From NCBI RefSeq assembly GCF_963678635.1, contig NC_087066.1, positions 38,201,755-38,265,754 of the forward strand: 64,000 bases of DNA, written 5' to 3'. The DNA comes from Symsagittifera roscoffensis. Lineage: Eukaryota > Xenacoelomorpha > Acoela > Convolutidae. The notes below the pieces were generated by a model. That model was not told the origin of the DNA, did not search any database, and worked only from the letters and a program-made list of their open reading frames with translations. The translations under genes were made by a program, and so were the position numbers. Positions 11,018-23,530 of this stretch are shown piece after piece. How positions within the stretch are numbered: position 1 is the first letter of the stretch; each line of letters starts with the position of its first letter.

Positions 11018-13547
11018 CTTGACGATCGAAACATTAACATTAACAAGGTATAAATTAACATATAGATCATACATCTGATTAATTCCGAATACCGAAGTTC
11101 CGGAGAATATTTGGACTTGTGTGTGTTTTTTCCTCGCATTTCAGCTGCCTCAAGAAAAGGGCAAACAGGGTAAAAAACATAATCCATCGAAACTATTTTA
11201 ATTGTTATTTGAACTGAGGTTGAAAACTTTGATTTTTTTTACCCTTGTTCAGAAAAACGGGCCTTTTTCTCTCCCTATTTTCTTTTTATTTATACAAATC
11301 AAAATTAAAGTGTTATCAAAGAGTGATTGTTCTACATCATTTTAACTAAAAGCCCTCCAGATTTGTTTCCAACCCCAACATTATCCAGGGCGTACCCTCT
11401 CCTCAGTTTTTTTGATGGTTTGCTCTTCAGAACTTTATCAAAAATATTGCCTGGACTTGAAACGTTTGGGCGTAACGAGCTCAGTAAACGGCTACACTCG
11501 TTGTTTCTTGATCTTTTAAGTTAAGAAACTTAAGCTTCGAAGTTAAATTGTTCTACGTTGTTTGCTTCAAAAAAACAAAACAGTATTGATAGTTTGATCT
11601 CAATCTACCCGGTTTGACCAAGAATGTTTTTCATGCAATTTTCATCCATAAAAAACTATATATATGGAAACTATATGAGAATTGTTTGACGCATAAAAGG
11701 AAAATCGAGTTTCGCTTTAAACTTTTGTGTTCTATCCAAAAAAAAACTTGTGTTTTCTCGTATCAAAAAACCCATGAAATAAGGGGCAAAAATAGCACAG
11801 ATGAAAAACATTCGCCGATTCGCATAATAAGTTAACCATTGAATTTCAAAACTATTGTACAAACTGTGATTTTTGTCAGACCCTCTATGCTGCAAAAAAA
11901 CTAGCTGTCGAAAAACCGTGACCTGACTTTTTGACAAACTTATTATATCTCAGCATTTTGAAACAAGAAGAGAGAAATCTGACTAAACACAAAATTATTA
12001 TTGTAATTTGCGGTTATTTAGTGTAAAAAATGATTCTGGGCTAGGTCCAAAAATAATTACATCCTTGTATGCAGTTTTTTTTTGAAAAACTTTTGTTTGA
12101 ACACAGATTTGATTTCTCGCACATACAACATGGAGAAGTTTTCTTCAGTTTTTAAATTTCAGCTTAAGTAGTTTTTGTAATAAAAAAATGCCTATCACTC
12201 AATTTTCACAATTGGAAACTTTATCACAAACAGTTGTTCCATAGATTCGATATATGGGATTGTATTATTAAACCTACAACTCACAAACTTCAAACCGGTC
12301 TTTCCGGTACAAATCTTTGAAAGTTACCGACACTGAGATATTTTGTTGAAACGTTTTTTATGTCGTGAATAGAATTGATTAATTTTGGTACTGATTTTGC
12401 ATGGAAAACAATCAAAAAGAACGAAAAGCTATAAAAAACGCATACAGGTTTCCTCCCTAGATTCAGTGGTCAGAACAAAAATTGGAATCAAAAAAGTTTT
12501 GTTAGACAAATACCAGCATTCGGTTAAAATAAGTTGCAATTTTTTGAGATAAAATAGCTTATGTTATAAGGGCCTAGCCTGTTCTTTGGTTATTTTATTG
12601 ATAATTATTTTTTTCCATATTTTGAGTGTTTAAGCGTTTTATATTTACGAAATTATTTAATGTGAAATCTTTTTCTACTTTTTTCATCAATTTTCCAGCA
12701 AGTTTTCCGCCAATGGTGGGAAAACGCTCTTCAAATTTAGTCCAAAAAATGTTTCAATGAGACCTTTTTTTGGTATACGCATTTTTTAGTTTTTTGTTTT
12801 ACATTTTAAAAAAGTTAATCAAAGTTTTAACTAATCAGAATGGGGGGATTTTATAGTAGATACCTAATATTTTTAAACGTTTGTTTTTGCAATTTGACAA
12901 AAAAATAGAATTTTTTGTTGAAAGTTTTTTTGTCTGCAATATCTTTTGAGTGTTGCTATTCAATATTTGTGTTATCTAAAAGAACATCATTACAATTCAT
13001 TTCTGAAATAAGATAATTATGTTTGTCAATGGTATGTTTAACACTAGCCCTGAGTGTTTCTATGTTATTATATAGAAATTAATACCAGAGTTCAGATGTA
13101 TAATCATGACTCAAAAGGTTAAAAACAATATTTCAGTTTCGAGTTTTCCGTTGCAGTTTTTGATATTTGAATTGAACAAATTTGGCTTGTTGGAAGGCAA
13201 AATCATTTATGCTCAATTTATCTTAAAAGTTTTGCAGTCCTTTGCTTAAAAATGGAGTGTCAAATAAAATAAAACTGCTTGTATATCAGGGCAAACTCTG
13301 AATGTTCCGACAGCCCCTGCATCCATATCGATTAGTTTTTGGGGTAAAATATCGAAAAACTATCAAGATTGGATGAAATCGAAGATCAAGTGTGAAATTC
13401 TATGGGCTATTTTCATTGGCAAAGGACCAAATGGGCGAAAGACCGAAAGCAAAAACAGTCGAAAACATTTACCAAAATGAATCAATTGCCTTTCAACTAA
13501 AAGGAAAAAAATAAAAGCTATATTTTTCTTTTTTTTTATAACGAAAC
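11018..13547. other. Repeat-rich long intron (copy A)
   Basis: There is no coding signal on either strand. A diverged end of the dispersed TIR family (GCTTGTATATCAGGGC...) lies near 13270-13320. The rest is AT-rich, with long A and T runs. Confidence 0.4.
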
Positions 13548-13775
13548 CGTTGAAATATACAATTCGTTCCAATTCTCGGGCGGTCAATGGCAATTTGAAA
13601 GTTTTGATTGTTTCTGCATCTTTATGCTCATCCAATATAATATTAAGTCCCTGAAAATGTTCACTCTCCTTGAAGTTTTCACGCTTTATTTCTAAGTTTT
13701 GGAATACTGAAGTCTGATTGGCTGATTTTTGTTTTGGCTCATTCAATCTTTCGCCTATGAGGGACTCCACCGAAA
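13548..13775 (-). CDS. F5/8C protein, upstream exon (copy A)
   Basis: The reading is open and keeps phase with both neighbours (2 nt in, 1 nt out). Both splice sites have alternatives: the acceptor could be 13783-13784 and the donor could be at 13559-13560 (ATT/GTATAT). The product is hydrophilic with no Cys. The frame is kept in copy B with no residue changes in this part. Confidence 0.5.
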
Positions 13776-14012
13776 CTTCCAGCTACAAAATTAATATGAC
13801 TGATCAGCTTAGCTAGCCTTAATTCAATTTGGAACAATTTTGTTGTGCGTGATAATTGTGTGTGATTCGCGTTACGCTTTCAGCATCAGTATGAATTGGT
13901 TGTATACTGATAAAAAACCACCCCAAGCATAAAAATTCCGTTTTCTTTGAAAGTTGGAACAAAAAACAAGAAAGCATGTCCCATACAAGTAATTATACAA
14001 ACATAGACTTAC

Positions 14013-14104
14013 CGGGAGTGAAATAGATCGACACCGGTGTCAAGTCGTCATTTGCTTCGAAGGAGACCATTAGAGCCGAGCTGAGGCGAGGCGGCACGAG
14101 AATT
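14013..14104 (-). CDS. F5/8C protein, short upstream exon (copy A)
   Basis: This 92-nt exon has a strong donor (CCCG/GTAAGTC) and an acceptor GAATGTAG. Only one frame is open. It ends in the strand pattern V-S-I-Y-F-T-P, like the end of other modules of this protein. Copy B changes one Tyr to Phe. Confidence 0.55.
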
Positions 14105-14464
14105 CTACATTCGAACCAATTTAATATTTTGTTATTTACATTAATTGTGAGGTATTAGTTTTCTACACATAGTAAAATATAGGCAAAATATTATATGCTA
14201 ATTTCTTGAATATTATGATTCTTCTTTCAGGAAGGCCAATTTTTTTTTGATATCTCCCTCTCTCTTTCTCTCTGTTCAAAAAAGTTTATTTTTTTTAAAT
14301 TCATAAATAGCGTACTTATATAATATTTTTTTGCCGTAAAATGCCAAAAAAGACTAATAACTTGTTACATGTAACTTGAGAACAATGTAACAAAACATCT
14401 GCTCTGATTATGAAACGTGTGAAAGTTGATTATGAAAGTTAAATTGGTTCCTAGATTGAGTCAC

Positions 14465-14595
14465 ATGGTAAGACCCTGGAACTGCAGGCAGATTGGGGTT
14501 GATGTTTGACAGGTATGGTATCAGCTGCAGACTGTAGTTGGGAGAAGAAGCATCCAGCACAAAGTTTCGGCCAGACGTTTCAAACACTGTTCCAC
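14465..14595 (-). CDS. F5/8C protein, upstream exon (copy A)
   Basis: A T-rich tract and TTTGCAG acceptor precede a 43-codon open stretch of balanced composition, unlike its AT-rich surroundings. The donor is unsure. CAT/GTGACT gives the coordinates used, but a donor nearer 14475 (CAGG/GTCTTA) would match the phase of the next exon better. Confidence 0.5.
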
Positions 14596-15670
14596 CTGCA
14601 AAAAAAATGAGTTCTTATTAGTTTTTTTTTTCAGATACATACACTCTTTGATAATACTTTCCAAATTATTTTCAAATAGGAGGTTTTTCTGGCCAACTTT
14701 GAAAGTTGAAAACATTTTGGAAAAGAATATGGATAGTTTTTGAATTAAATATAACAAGACTGCTCGTTTCAGAGTGGAGCCATGTTTTTGTACTGCTCTT
14801 TAGAGTATATGAAGTAGCTTTTGGTGATAAAATTCAAAAACGCTTTTGAGAGTATTTTGGACACCTTCCACCACATGAAATGCCAAGTTGAAAGTGATAA
14901 ATTTCTCGAATATTTTTGCGTTATTTGGACCAACAAAGCTTGCTCAATTCAAAATGGCATGCTTTTTGAGGTTTTGTAACATTGCAGCTACGCGTTAATA
15001 GAAGATGATAACGGCAAAAAATGATTAATGATTCCAAGTTGCGACTTTTCAAGCCACCATAATTAAAAAAAGATGCTCTCCGGTAAAAACTTTTAGATGT
15101 GCGTACAGTAAATTGATATGTCACTAAATTCCAGATCAGTAAACCGAATAGCGTAATAAAAACATCTACTGCGGAAATAAAGACTTACAGAATAAGTTTT
15201 CCCTGCGCTAGATTAATAAATTTAACCAAACGGGGCTCACGGAAAGAGTTAATTTTTTTCACTTTTTGATTTAGTTTTTGTTTCGAGAAAAAATTTGTCG
15301 TTTTTGTAAATATCTCAGTATTTAGCTAATGTGATTATGTATTTGAATCATGAATTTTCGGTTCACTATTATAGTCAACCCGTTTTCGGTTCGCTGATAC
15401 ATCGATTTACAAACCTACTACCATCTTTCTAGCTCTGAGTTGAAGGCAGCAATTTTTTTCAAACTCTGCAATTTCTAGTTAAGATCAAAAGCTGTCTAGA
15501 TAACACTAATCAGAGCACCAATTTTCCGTCATTTTCTGCAAAAACTTCTAGTGAGAGACATAAAAAAATCCGGTGCCATAAACTATCTAAAGTTCATCTA
15601 CAGGCTCTATTCAATAATACATAAATAATATAGATCAAATGCGAAACCCGACTCAAAACAACGGAATAAT

Positions 15671-16106
15671 TGTTCCGACTTTCGATACGAAAGTAACTGA
15701 ATATTTGTGCTCGGGGTGGGTTTTTTTCTTCAGACAATTTTCGACTTTTTAACTAGCCATTTTTGACAAAATTTTTAAATTTCATTCGAAAATTATTGTT
15801 GTTTGAGCTTAAATTTGAAAAAATATTTCACATGTGATCATTTTTATAAAGCGCGATTAAAACGTAAGCGGAGATTCGCTCCGTCCTTAAAATCGTTCGA
15901 AATTGGTTGAAAAAAACTTATGTGCCATAATTGATTTGTTACAAGGAGGGAAATCTATTCTTTTGTAGTTTATATGGCGTGTGGGGGGATGATTTTGATA
16001 GAAAAAAATTCAAATTAAAAAAAAATTCATTTTTTCTATTACATTTAATTTGTTAATGATATTTAGGTTATTGCTGCTCCATAAACGTTAAAAGGCAGTC
16101 GGAACA
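15671..16106 (-). mobile_element. Dispersed TIR repeat (MITE-like), inverted copy
   Basis: The ends are TGTTCCGACT and AGTCGGAACA, a perfect 10-bp inverted repeat. Just outside the right end is the hairpin CAGGGCTTCGCCCTG followed by ATACGAGCAGTC. The same hairpin tail flanks the copy at 53066. Relatives lie at 6880-7330, 24715-25190, 53066-53570, 61797-62288 and 63487-63981, in the opposite orientation. It contains no coding region. Confidence 0.65.
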
Positions 16107-16784
16107 TTCAGGGCTTCGCCCTGATACGAGCAGTCTTGTTACAGGTCGACCAAAATGATTTTCTGAGCAATTAACAATGTGAAAACAATAGTTAGTATGA
16201 AAAACTATACAAAGAAATCACGCGCTAAATAATTTTTGAAAGGAGGAGTAGTTCGATAACGCAGCAAATTTGTGTACCACTCTTGTTTTTTGAAGAAATT
16301 AACCCCTTGTTGGGTTATTTCACGAGTAAACTTCAAAAGTCTGAGCTCGAAATAATAAGTAATTTAAAATAAAATTATGATAAGAAATAATTTTTAAAAA
16401 TTGGCATTTTATCTGGTAGAAAATTTTTTGGATAGTTTATATAACGCTCACATAGGTCAGCTAGTAATTTCGGCTCATAAACTATCTCATTTTAATTTAA
16501 AGAAAACTTACAACGCGTTTATCTCAGCTGCGACTAACATTAATCTCTTGGTAGTTAAATTACTATGAAATTTTAAAAATATCTTTCTTTTTTCAAAGAC
16601 CGAATGAAACAAAAACTCAAAATCCAGTTCTTCAAAAAGCTAAGAAAAAAAACAAGAAAAACTGGTGCGCGTGCAAGTTACGCCAAAAATTGAATATTTC
16701 AAAAAAATAACTAGAAAACAAACCTAAAACGAAAAATTACAAATTGCGTTGTCAGTTTTTAGAAGAAAACTAAAGGGTGGCGTG
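16107..16784. other. Unassigned intergenic or intronic DNA
   Basis: The stretch is AT-rich with no coding signal or repeat I can place, apart from the 35-nt hairpin tail of the preceding repeat. Confidence 0.3.
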
Positions 16785-17288
16785 TCACGGAGCCGAATAT
16801 CCGGATATCCGAAAAGTAAATTCGTTCCCGGATAGCCGAAAAATAAATTCGTTCCCGGATAGCCGAAATATAAAAAAAACTATTAAGGGCCCTCAAACTG
16901 AGGGGCGGATGCAGGGGTGGATCTAGGATTTTCTCGATGGGGGACAAATGTTTAAAAAAGGCCAAAAATGCCAAAAAATTTAGGGTTTGTCGGCCGAAAA
17001 TGGATGTCATAAAAAATACCAAAGAGGGACACTTTGGTTGGTGAGGGGGTCGATTCCCTGTTGTAGTCGGGCTCTTGTTGTTGATTAATTCAATGAGAGT
17101 AAAAGTATTAGCCAATCACATCTCTTAAAAATGTTTGGAATTTTTTTTAAATAGCTTGCTGCATATTTTTGAGACACTTTTTTGTCCAATCTCGATTGTC
17201 CTCAATTTAGCGACAAGTTTTCTGATTTAATTTAATTAAAATCGGAGGGTTTTAGTTTTTTCGGCTATCCGGGAATGCGGCTCCGTGA
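16785..17288. mobile_element. TIR element of about 0.5 kb with internal 27-bp repeats
   Basis: The left end TCACGGAGCCG and right end CGGCTCCGTGA are inverted repeats. The similarity extends inward for about 30 bp (CCGGATANCCGAAAA). Near the left end, 2.7 copies of a 26-27-bp unit lie at 16801-16870. The interior (GGATCTAGGATTTT, and a terminal part with GGGTCGATTCCC) resembles the repeat at 56785-57125. There is no coding region and no clear target duplication. Confidence 0.5.
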
Positions 17289-17426
17289 GTACGCATCAAC
17301 TAAAGTACTAAAAAGTCCGAAGAAAATCAAATTGACGTGTTCAAACGCCAATAACTTTACAAAAAAAATAAGTGCTCCAAAATACAAAAACCAGGCACTT
17401 TTCAATTCGACCTCATAGCAGCGATG

Positions 17427-17626
17427 NNNNNNNNNNNNNNNNNNNNNNNNNNNNNNNNNNNNNNNNNNNNNNNNNNNNNNNNNNNNNNNNNNNNNNNNNN
17501 NNNNNNNNNNNNNNNNNNNNNNNNNNNNNNNNNNNNNNNNNNNNNNNNNNNNNNNNNNNNNNNNNNNNNNNNNNNNNNNNNNNNNNNNNNNNNNNNNNNN
17601 NNNNNNNNNNNNNNNNNNNNNNNNNN
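17427..17626. other. Assembly gap (200 N)
   Basis: This is a run of exactly 200 undefined bases, typical of a scaffolding gap of unknown true size. Confidence 1.
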
Positions 17627-19141
17627 TTGAAAAATTTTCCAGCCAATCAGAATATAGTACTCAAACGCCCCCACCTCAATTCAATGCCCCCCCCCCCTCA
17701 CAACTTTGAAATTCAATTTTGAAAAAGTACTTTAACATCGTCAGAAAACAAAGTAACAATTATGAACAGATTTGTTTTCATAATTTACATCACAACATCA
17801 CTCATTTAGACACAATGACACCTATAACAACTTTAAAAAATAGAAAACTTCAAAGGTGTGCCGGGGGAAGGAGGGTGTGAGTGGTGGGGGTAGTGGAAAA
17901 GAGCTAAATAAGAGAGCAATTTAGTCATTGGAATCTTAAATATAAATTGCGTTTATCTTGAAATCTAACCTTAGCATTTTCAACTTGTTCAAGATGCCCT
18001 GATGAACGAAAAAGAAGTTATGACGAATAAGTTTGAAAAAAAGTTGCATCGATTATAATTGTTGTGACTTAATTTGTTTGTCACAGGTTCTGACTTGATG
18101 CAACTTCAACCTTTTTTCAAACTTGTTTGTCACTACACAGTTTTCAAACTTGTTTGTCGTATCTTTCTGAAAAATTCGTCATGTTTGAAGACATTTAGAG
18201 ACATTTTAGAAAATTGAATGTAATTCTTAATCAGTTGTTCTTTTCTGTGAACAACAGCACTCACTTTGTCGAGGTCTACTCTACATATGTAGAGTCTGTG
18301 GTTGAAGTGGTCACAGAGGATCGAACCCAGTTGCGCCTCGTCCAGAGTTCGCTTCGACCCACAGATCTCTAAAGACATTATTATCAAAATTACCAAAGCA
18401 TTATATGACGTATGATTTCTGAAGAAAAGTTTAAGATTTTTTTCGAGGTAGTTAATTTCAACCAATCAGGTTCAAAGATTGTGATCCAATTTCCGAAATA
18501 TCAGAAAGATGAACTGTGGGCCGCATAACAGAAAATACCCATGTGAAGGAATGACTATGGCCTCAAAGCAATGCACATGTAACTATTGACCAATCAGTTT
18601 TGAAATTGGAAACTTGCAGTTTTGTGAAAACACAATATGACCTCGAAGGAGGTTGCCTGTTTAAAATGACTTTTGATGTTCACAACTGCAAAAACTGTGT
18701 CACTTTTACAACTTTTCTAATGTGCAAATTTCCGTATGAACATTTTATAAGCTAATTTATTTTACAATTTTACGATGGGGAGGTAATTGAGAAAAGATAA
18801 AAGCTGATAATGCTGTTATAACCAACTAACAATCAGGAGAATTATGTAATGAGTGGAAAACAATTATTTACAGTTTCAATATTTTGTAAGAAGATTTTTA
18901 GGCAGAACTTTTCCTCTGTGAAAAAATATTTTTACTTCACTTGAGCTTCCGCGAGTTTTTGGATTTTTATACAAAAACTCACCTCGAATGATTTAAGCCC
19001 CATAAACCATAATGTATTTTTTTAGTTTTGTAGCAATATAGTCGCAACATTCTGGGCTACTTTCACTGCCACTGGCTATTCTTATTGTTCATATTGCTGT
19101 CTTGTTCATGACAAACTGTGAGTTGACAATTTTATATACTG
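17627..19141. other. DNA between the gap and copy B; one possible exon
   Basis: It is mostly AT-rich without genes, with a C-run at 17685-17697 and a G-rich patch at 17860-17900. On the - strand, about 18255-18372 has balanced composition, a single open frame, an acceptor (CTTTAG) and a good donor (AAA/GTGAGT). It may be an exon, but I recognise no domain. It also contains a perfect palindrome CTCTACATATGTAGAG near 18280. Confidence 0.3.
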
Positions 19142-22100
19142 GGTGACATTGCTAACGCAACATTATAATAACATTCATGCTAAAACCAGTGGAAACCAAC
19201 GAAATAGTTTTTCTACTGTTCAACCCTTACTTCGCTAATGCGTCTTTGTACTGAATAGATATAAACCAAATATTGGTTGCGTTAGTGGGTTTTTGATGAT
19301 CTTAGTTTCCCAAAATATCTAAAAAAAATAAAGGTAATTAGTTTCATGCAATGATATTTCCAAGAGTGGGGCGGGTCAACAAGAAACACATGGCATACAA
19401 CGGTGGGCAATAAATCTTTGAAATCCCATGTCGCATGAGCCGGTAACCATAGAGGGAACTTTTTGGATGTGAATAGCGCAGGTTATCATACAGATAAACA
19501 GAAAAGCTCATCTCTTCTCACTACTGCGGCAAACAGTCACGTAAAATGGATTTAAAATAACCAACCCAAATTTACTGAATGGCCGTCGGCGATAACCAAG
19601 CGATCAAATCTTTCAATTGTCAGGAGACTCACTCGCAGACCTAGCAACACAAATCCCATATGTATTATGGACCGCAATTAACGCAAATGTTGATTGCTTC
19701 AACAAACGACTAGAATCCAAGATAGGCTGCCTATTTTCGAATCTTGTTTCGGCTAAGCGTTGAATTCGTCCAGTGGAAAAAAATGAAAACATCGGGACCA
19801 TAGAACGGTGAGTAACATGCAATGATACTATCCCATGTTACGTGTATGCCAAATTGGAGTTGGTCGTTCTCAGTCAGAAGCGATTCGGCCGGACAAAATG
19901 TTTAGGCGGTATTCCCGCGGAATCGCTTGTTTTCGTCTTCCCGCGGAATCGCTTGATATTAGTAACAACATCCTGATTCGGTTTGAAAGGCCACTCATTG
20001 CCTAGTAGGAAGCTTGGACCCCTGCCCCAAAATCGTTCTTTCAGGCATTCCGCCGATCTTGCTCGCGACCCAGTGTCCGCGGGACTATCTCCACTTTTCA
20101 GATGGAACCAATTATTCACAGTGGCGAGTTCCCTAATTTCACAAACACGGTTTGTGATGACAGTTGGCAACATAATGTAACACCGTGGTGATATTGGTCA
20201 ACAAAAATGTGCTGGTTACCTTAATTGAAAGTTCCCGCAGTATATCTTCCTTCAACCGAGATGGCAGCTTTGGAATGTACATAGCCTTCATTGGTGCTAC
20301 CCTTGCTCTACCAAACCTAAATGCGAGTTTGGCTTTTTTATTCTAATTAATTCGAGCACGAAGTTAACCAGCCGCGCAAAATACATCTTGCGAGCTATAC
20401 CCGAAAATATGAAGCTCACATTGATCAAATGGAATACTGAAGTAGCACCGCAAAATGACTAACTTTCCTACGACAAATAGGCTTGAATGCCACTCAATGA
20501 ACTGATTCCGAGGTGCTTATAGTAAGGGATCATCATACTGTTGCCCAGTTATGCGCCAAATGTCCTTAAGCTGCAGGAGGCACTTATTGCGTAGGAACTT
20601 ACCAAGCGGATCGGGTCGAAGTCCGTTGAAACAAAACTTTTAATTAAAAAGTCCGTTTAACCGGAATGACAAAACTGTTAACGAGCTCTTCTTTTATTGT
20701 CTCATTGTAACTACTCTCTAAACCACTATTTTGGTTGAGCATTTTTTCAAGCGTCTTGAACTGTGCAAGCGCTGAGTCGTAGTTTTTGGGTAGAGAATTG
20801 CTGTCATCGGCCCATATCATTCCTATCCAGTAACGTTCATCATCATGGTATGTTTTTGATACAAGAAGGTTATTCTTTCCCTGATCGGCTGCACCACAGC
20901 GAACATCAGCTTGCTTCTATATGCCATAGTTTTCTCAAACCACGGTTGACTAACAAGTTCTAATTCATCGGCGTTGCTCTTGATAACAACCAGACAATGA
21001 GGTGAGTAGGGTCACTCAAAACCCATCATACCGGCAGAAGAAGAGCCATTCGAGTTTTCCTTTCTGCATCTTGAAAATAATCGAATGGGCCTATCTGGTG
21101 ATAAACATCCTGACAATTTACCATTTCGATGTCCAAAGGGCTATACTAAACTGGCTTTCTTCATTCCAAGTATGGTTAAATTTCTTAAAGGGCCGGAACA
21201 TAAACCTTTTGAGACCCTACTTTAATTTTATTTTTCATGTAAACGGTAGAAGTTGAAAAAAATTCAGTGTTAATTTAATCGATGGATAAGGTGACCTCGG
21301 CTTACTCAGTCGAAATGATATCCGCTTAATTGAAACTACTTAGGGTCAAATCAACTTTTTTCCCTGAAAAGTTCAGACGGCGGGTCAAGCTAGCGGAAAC
21401 CCAAGAGTAATTGCTCGTGGATTGACACTAAATGAGAGCGTTATCGGTTTCTGACTTCGACGACCCACTTAGCTCAATATCCTGAAGAAGACCTTTAACA
21501 ATCTGAGCGGATATGGAACAAGAAGGCGATGAATTTTTTTCCGGAGAGTTTCCGGTAGAAGACTTTTTTTGTTTCGAGATAGATTTTTTAATTTCAAGCA
21601 GGACAATGCGGTCTGCATATTGCAGAGGGAACTTGTGCGCCTGTTGATACCCAGATTTGGTGCATTTCCTAGCCTTCGGGCAATTAGGAAACAATTGGCC
21701 TGCTTGGAGACAGGAAAAACATAATTTTTCTCCGCGTTTTTTGTTCTTTGTCTTACAAAAAAATTATTTCTTATGCTCATGCGTTTTGGCCTTCTTTCAT
21801 CCAATCGTTGATTTTAAGGATTTTAGGGCAATACCAATTGTCGCTGACCGTCTACAACGATCAAGATTCCTTCATGTTTGGAGGAAGTTTACATAAAGCT
21901 TGATTCAAGATTCAAAAAGCGGTGTTACAATGGCTTCAATATGTCAAAAAGATGTCGGCTATCGTGCAAACCGTGTTTGTTAAATAAAGGAGCACGCACA
22001 ATTAAGGAGTGAATCATTGATTCCAAGCGAACAGTGGGACACGCTGATTATTGGCGGAATGCCTGAACAAAAGCTTTTAATTCAGGGGTCTAAGCTTTCT

Positions 22101-23530
22101 ACTAGGCAATGAGTGGCCCTTCAAACCGAATCAAGATGCTGTTACTAAAATCCTCTAATCAAATCTGTGGACGACATCATAGACAATTTAACTTATGCGC
22201 TCACGAGTTTTTCAAAGTGGTCAGAGTCCGTAATTATTTGGAAGAAGTTTATTAGTTTTATGAAACTGCAGCGACACGTTTGCTTTTTGTTGAGGTTATT
22301 GCCGAAAACCAGCAACTCCGTAAAAACGGCTAGTCGCATTGCAGGTTTTTCACCGTTTATTGGCCTCAATGTTATTATTTGTTCCACTGGACGGATTCAA
22401 CGCTGAGCCGAAACAAGTTTTGAAACGCATCGCATCATCTTGGATTCTCATCATTTTGTGGTGAAACTGTTTCTGAGGCCTCTGTACTTTGCCTAAAGCC
22501 ATCAAAACCTGCTTTATTTGCGGTCCATAGTACATATGGGATTTGTCTTGTTACTCCTGCGAGCAATTGTACGTGCAATTGAAAGATGTATCTTTGTTTG
22601 CAGAAAACGCAAGACAAACCGTTTACTTCCTATGATTTCAAACATCCTTGTCGAGCAGCTTGGCTGCCGCCAACGGCCATTGAGTAAATGCGGGGAGGAT
22701 ATTTTGGTCCAATTTGCGTTAATTTTCACCCAGTTGTGAGAAGAGATGGACTTTTCTGTTTACCTGAATGACTACCTGTGCCGTACACATCGAACTTAAA
22801 TTGTTCCGACCATGAACACCGGCTCATGCATCATGGGGATTTAAAAATTTTTGCCCGCCATTGTATGCCAAGTGTTTTGTGGCCAGACAACGAAACCAAT
22901 TTCGTTAGAACGGAGAAAGAACTCTTGCTTTGCGTAAAATTTTGAAACAGACAGGCTCCCTCATTTTTAGTGCAAAATGATTTAAATGGGGAAATTATTA
23001 CAACATTACTAGCGCGCCGCATCATTTTGCGTCTTGAGAAAGGTTAGTAAGCAGTTTCAAAGGTTAATTCGCAGTAGTCATCGGTACTCGCAAGTTAACG
23101 GATAATGTAATGTCTACCAAGTTTTTTTTTTAGTGGAGTAATCGTCAAACGCCCGTCGTGAAACTCCTGTTGGTACCGATTCAACTGAGTTGGAATCTTC
23201 AATGCTTAAGCATTTCTTCTTTTGCTAGTTTTTCGTTACTGAAATGTGATCAAACTTCGATCACCGAAACGCTATGTAGGAGTAGAAACTTACACAAAAC
23301 CAATTAACAGCGCTGGCTGAAGGCGTACGTCCCTTCCTTAAAAAAGCGCTCAAAATGGCATGTTGATTCGGAACGGTGATCTAGGTTTGATGGCCCATCG
23401 CAGCAACCCCTTCCTGTGCACTATCCTACAGGTCAATTAACAGCGTTCAGCAATTGTTAGGACCTTATCGGGCCAATTAGGAAGGCCCCTCGTTAAATTT
23501 GCTCCGATTCATCCGGCTTTGGAGGCATAG
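19142..23530. mobile_element. Decayed BEL/Pao retrotransposon with inverted second fragment (copy B)
   Basis: On the - strand, BEL/Pao polyprotein pieces read from right to left. At about 21590-21735 there is a Gag zinc-knuckle region (C-F-S-C, then N-C, with later C and H) that has lost one ligand. An aspartic protease of the A17 type follows near 21360-21440. At about 20640-20840 there is a reverse-transcriptase stretch with R-Y-W-I-G-M-I-W, then L-P-K-N-Y and L-E-K. At 19874-20173 there is the RNase H/integrase junction, with N-R-V-C-E-I, then P-A-D-T-G-S-R and G-P-S-F-L. The integrase part near 19620-19760 is repeated in inverted orientation at about 22380-22590. Frameshifts and stops are everywhere. 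Confidence 0.65.

Larger units (their letters stand above)
1348..15851 (+). repeat. Copy A of a 14.5-kb direct duplication
   Basis: This segment matches 19142-52540 in order and orientation, apart from small indels and the 18.8-kb retroelement present only in copy B. The match starts at the GGTGACATT sequence (1348 and 19142). It ends where copy B runs into the N block (15851 and 52540). The F5/8C exon differs at only a few residues between copies (three of 279 codons). Noncoding parts differ more and have small deletions; for example copy A lacks about 100 bp near 2985 that copy B has. This is a recent tandem duplication or an unmerged haplotype. Confidence 0.9.

Noticed and set aside
14921-15124. 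67-codon frame on the - strand near the upstream F5/8C exons
   Set aside because: It lies in repeat-like AT-rich DNA with no splice signals fitting the gene's phases.
18295-18350. GGGTTCGATCC on the - strand as a tRNA B box
   Set aside because: No A box upstream; the stretch reads better as a possible exon with a GTGAGT donor.
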